Positions 6,134-7,455 of a DNA stretch of 7,455 bases are shown piece by piece. This DNA comes from Acidiferrobacter sp. GTDB taxonomy: Bacteria; Pseudomonadota; Gammaproteobacteria; Arenicellales; UBA868. The translations under genes were made by a program, and so were the position numbers. The notes under the pieces are model-generated. The model was not told the origin of the DNA and did not search any database. It saw nothing but the letters and a program-made list of their open reading frames with translations. Location: positions 3,890 through 11,344 of the forward strand of contig NZKZ01000108.1 in NCBI GenBank assembly GCA_002694065.1, in the 5' to 3' direction. Numbering within the stretch: position 1 is the stretch's first letter; every line of letters starts with the position of its first letter.

Positions 6134-7455
6134 GTGGCCGAAGCAACGGCGTTCTACGGACGTTTTGCCCACACCCCTAGTCGAGGCGCGCTCGAGATTC
6201 TCGACGACACGTTGGTGATTATCGACTCCAAGGGCACTATCACCGATGTCCTGAGCGGTTCAGATGTTGATTTCCAGAAGGCCTTTGATCAGGCCAGAGC
6301 CTCAGGTGAACTTTGCCAGTCTGGGGAAAAATCTTTATTCCTTCCGGGCATGGTTGATCTTCATGTGCATGCACCCCAATGGCCGCAACTCGGACGGGCA
6401 TTGCACCTACCGCTTGATGAGTGGCTCAATGCCTATACTTTTCCGCTGGAAGCGCAATTTAGGAATGCCGATCTTGCGCGTAGCGTCTATCCGGATCTTG
6501 TTTCTACCCTACTGGCTAATGGGACCACCACTGCGGTTTATTTCTCGACAATCCATATGGAGGCAAGCCAGGTCCTGGCTGAGGTGTGCCGGGATGCAGG
6601 GCAACGGGCATTTGTCGGCAAGGTGGTCATGGATGATCCTGATCAGTGCCCTGATTACTACCGGGATTCATCGACTCGTCAGGCGATTGACGAAACTCAG
6701 GGCTTTATTGAGTTTGTCCGTAATCTGTCGGGTAACGACACTGACCTAGTTCAGCCGATAGTCACCCCTAGGTTTATTCCGAGTTGTAGCCATACTGCGT
6801 TGCTAGAACTTGGCCGCGTTGCTGACCAGATGGACTGTCGCGTCCAGACGCACTGCTCTGAGGGAGATTGGGAACATCAGTTTGTGCATGAGCGTTACGG
6901 GCAAAGTGATACTGCCGCGCTTGCCGAGCTAGGTTTGCTGCAGCGGGGCTCCGTGTTGGCGCATTGTAATTTTGTCTCCCCGACTGATATGCAGATCATG
7001 AAGGGTGCGTTGACCGGTATTGCACATTGCCCGATTTCGAACGCCTACTTTGCGAATTCAGTGTTCCCTTTGAGAAGGGCGCTGGATATTGGTGTGAGTG
7101 TCGGCATGGGAACAGATATCTCGGGCGGACCCAGCCCTTCGATTTTCGAAAACGCCCGATTCGCGATTGCGGCATCGCGGATGCTCGAGGAGGGAGTTGA
7201 TCCGGAAATCGCATCAGCCAGTCGCGGCCATCCCGATTCGCGGATAGATTTTCGTGAGGCGCTTTGGGTAGCCACCGCAGGAGGAGCCGAGGTCCTCGAT
7301 ATTCCGGTTGGAAAATTTGAAAAAGGCAGGCATTTTGATGCAATCCTGGTGGATCATCATGCGGCAACGGATCGGGCTGCATTTTCAAATTCCACGACCA
7401 GTGGCGAAGACTTTGTGCAGCAACTGATCTACAACGTCTCGCAGTCTGATATCAG
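6134..7455 (+). CDS. guaD: Guanine deaminase, 3' end beyond the window
   Basis: This cytoplasmic zinc amidohydrolase converts guanine to xanthine and ammonia. About 440 residues are visible with no stop; the family has about 440-460, so only a short tail is missing. Zinc and catalytic positions align throughout: PGMVDLHVHAPQ (71-82) with the HxH pair at 77 and 79, the substrate-contact region IVTPRF (209-214) with Arg213, HCSE with His240 and Glu243, His277 in LAHCNF, and Asp328 in GMGTDISGG. The segment LPLDEWLNAYTFPLEAQF (92-109) and NGTTTAVYFSTIH (129-141) distinguish guanine deaminase from other amidohydrolases such as triazine hydrolases. The start is GTG 6134, the first usual start after an in-frame stop at 6083; no ATG is available and no clear Shine-Dalgarno precedes it. 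CTG 6125 is a weak alternative. It lies 84 bases after the binding-protein gene, which suggests the importer supplies purines. Confidence 0.92.
   Translation, partial: MAEATAFYGRFAHTPSRGALEILDDTLVIIDSKGTITDVLSGSDVDFQKAFDQARASGELCQSGEKSLFLPGMVDLHVHAPQWPQLGRALHLPLDEWLNAYTFPLEAQFRNADLARSVYPDLVSTLLANGTTTAVYFSTIHMEASQVLAEVCRDAGQRAFVGKVVMDDPDQCPDYYRDSSTRQAIDETQGFIEFVRNLSGNDTDLVQPIVTPRFIPSCSHTALLELGRVADQMDCRVQTHCSEGDWEHQFVHERYGQSDTAALAELGLLQRGSVLAHCNFVSPTDMQIMKGALTGIAHCPISNAYFANSVFPLRRALDIGVSVGMGTDISGGPSPSIFENARFAIAASRMLEEGVDPEIASASRGHPDSRIDFREALWVATAGGAEVLDIPVGKFEKGRHFDAILVDHHAATDRAAFSNSTTSGEDFVQQLIYNVSQSDI

Noticed and set aside
5588..6172. Minus-strand open frame of 194 codons opposite the 3' half of the binding-protein gene and the hairpin
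   Set aside because: It lies antisense to a clearly conserved gene, has no recognisable domain and no good ribosome binding site; it is a codon-usage shadow.
6264..6749. Plus-strand open frame of 161 codons inside guaD
   Set aside because: Out of frame with the guanine deaminase, whose conserved zinc motifs run straight through this region; its translation has no family character.

Overview
This window looks like an ordinary chromosomal stretch of a Gram-negative bacterium, probably a proteobacterium. The base composition is moderate (slightly over half G+C by eye). The solute-binding protein has a Sec signal peptide with no lipobox cysteine, as expected for a periplasmic protein. Several genes use GTG or TTG starts. 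No finer taxonomic placement can be supported from the sequence alone. All seven genes lie on the + strand and are tightly packed; the largest gap between genes is 84 bases.

Left part (1-1346): the C-terminal three quarters of a CoxE-like von Willebrand factor A (VWA) domain protein, cut by the window edge, is followed by a small MaoC-like hydratase that starts at TTG. Neither gene has an obvious functional link to what follows. The spacing is short and no terminator is visible, so read-through into the transporter genes is possible.

Middle part (1371-6049): a complete ABC importer of the BMP/nucleoside type (the group that includes Bacillus NupABC/YufOPQ and spirochete BmpA/PnrA). The order is a double-NBD ATPase, two different inner-membrane permeases and a periplasmic BMP-family binding protein. 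The ATPase and first permease overlap by four bases, and the second permease follows after 16 bases. The binding-protein gene comes last and has by far the best ribosome binding site, which fits a need for excess binding protein. A strong hairpin follows it.

Right part (6134 to the window end): a guanine deaminase gene (guaD), nearly complete but open at the right edge. It has the expected zinc and substrate residues. Together the importer and guaD suggest a purine scavenging module: a purine base or nucleoside is brought in, and guanine is deaminated to xanthine for catabolism or salvage. The substrate of the importer is inferred from family and context, not shown by the sequence.

I found no RNA genes, mobile elements, CRISPR arrays, riboswitches or clear frameshifts. 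I see no strong evidence of an undescribed system. The most interesting points are the regulatory structure between the binding-protein gene and guaD, and the substrate question.
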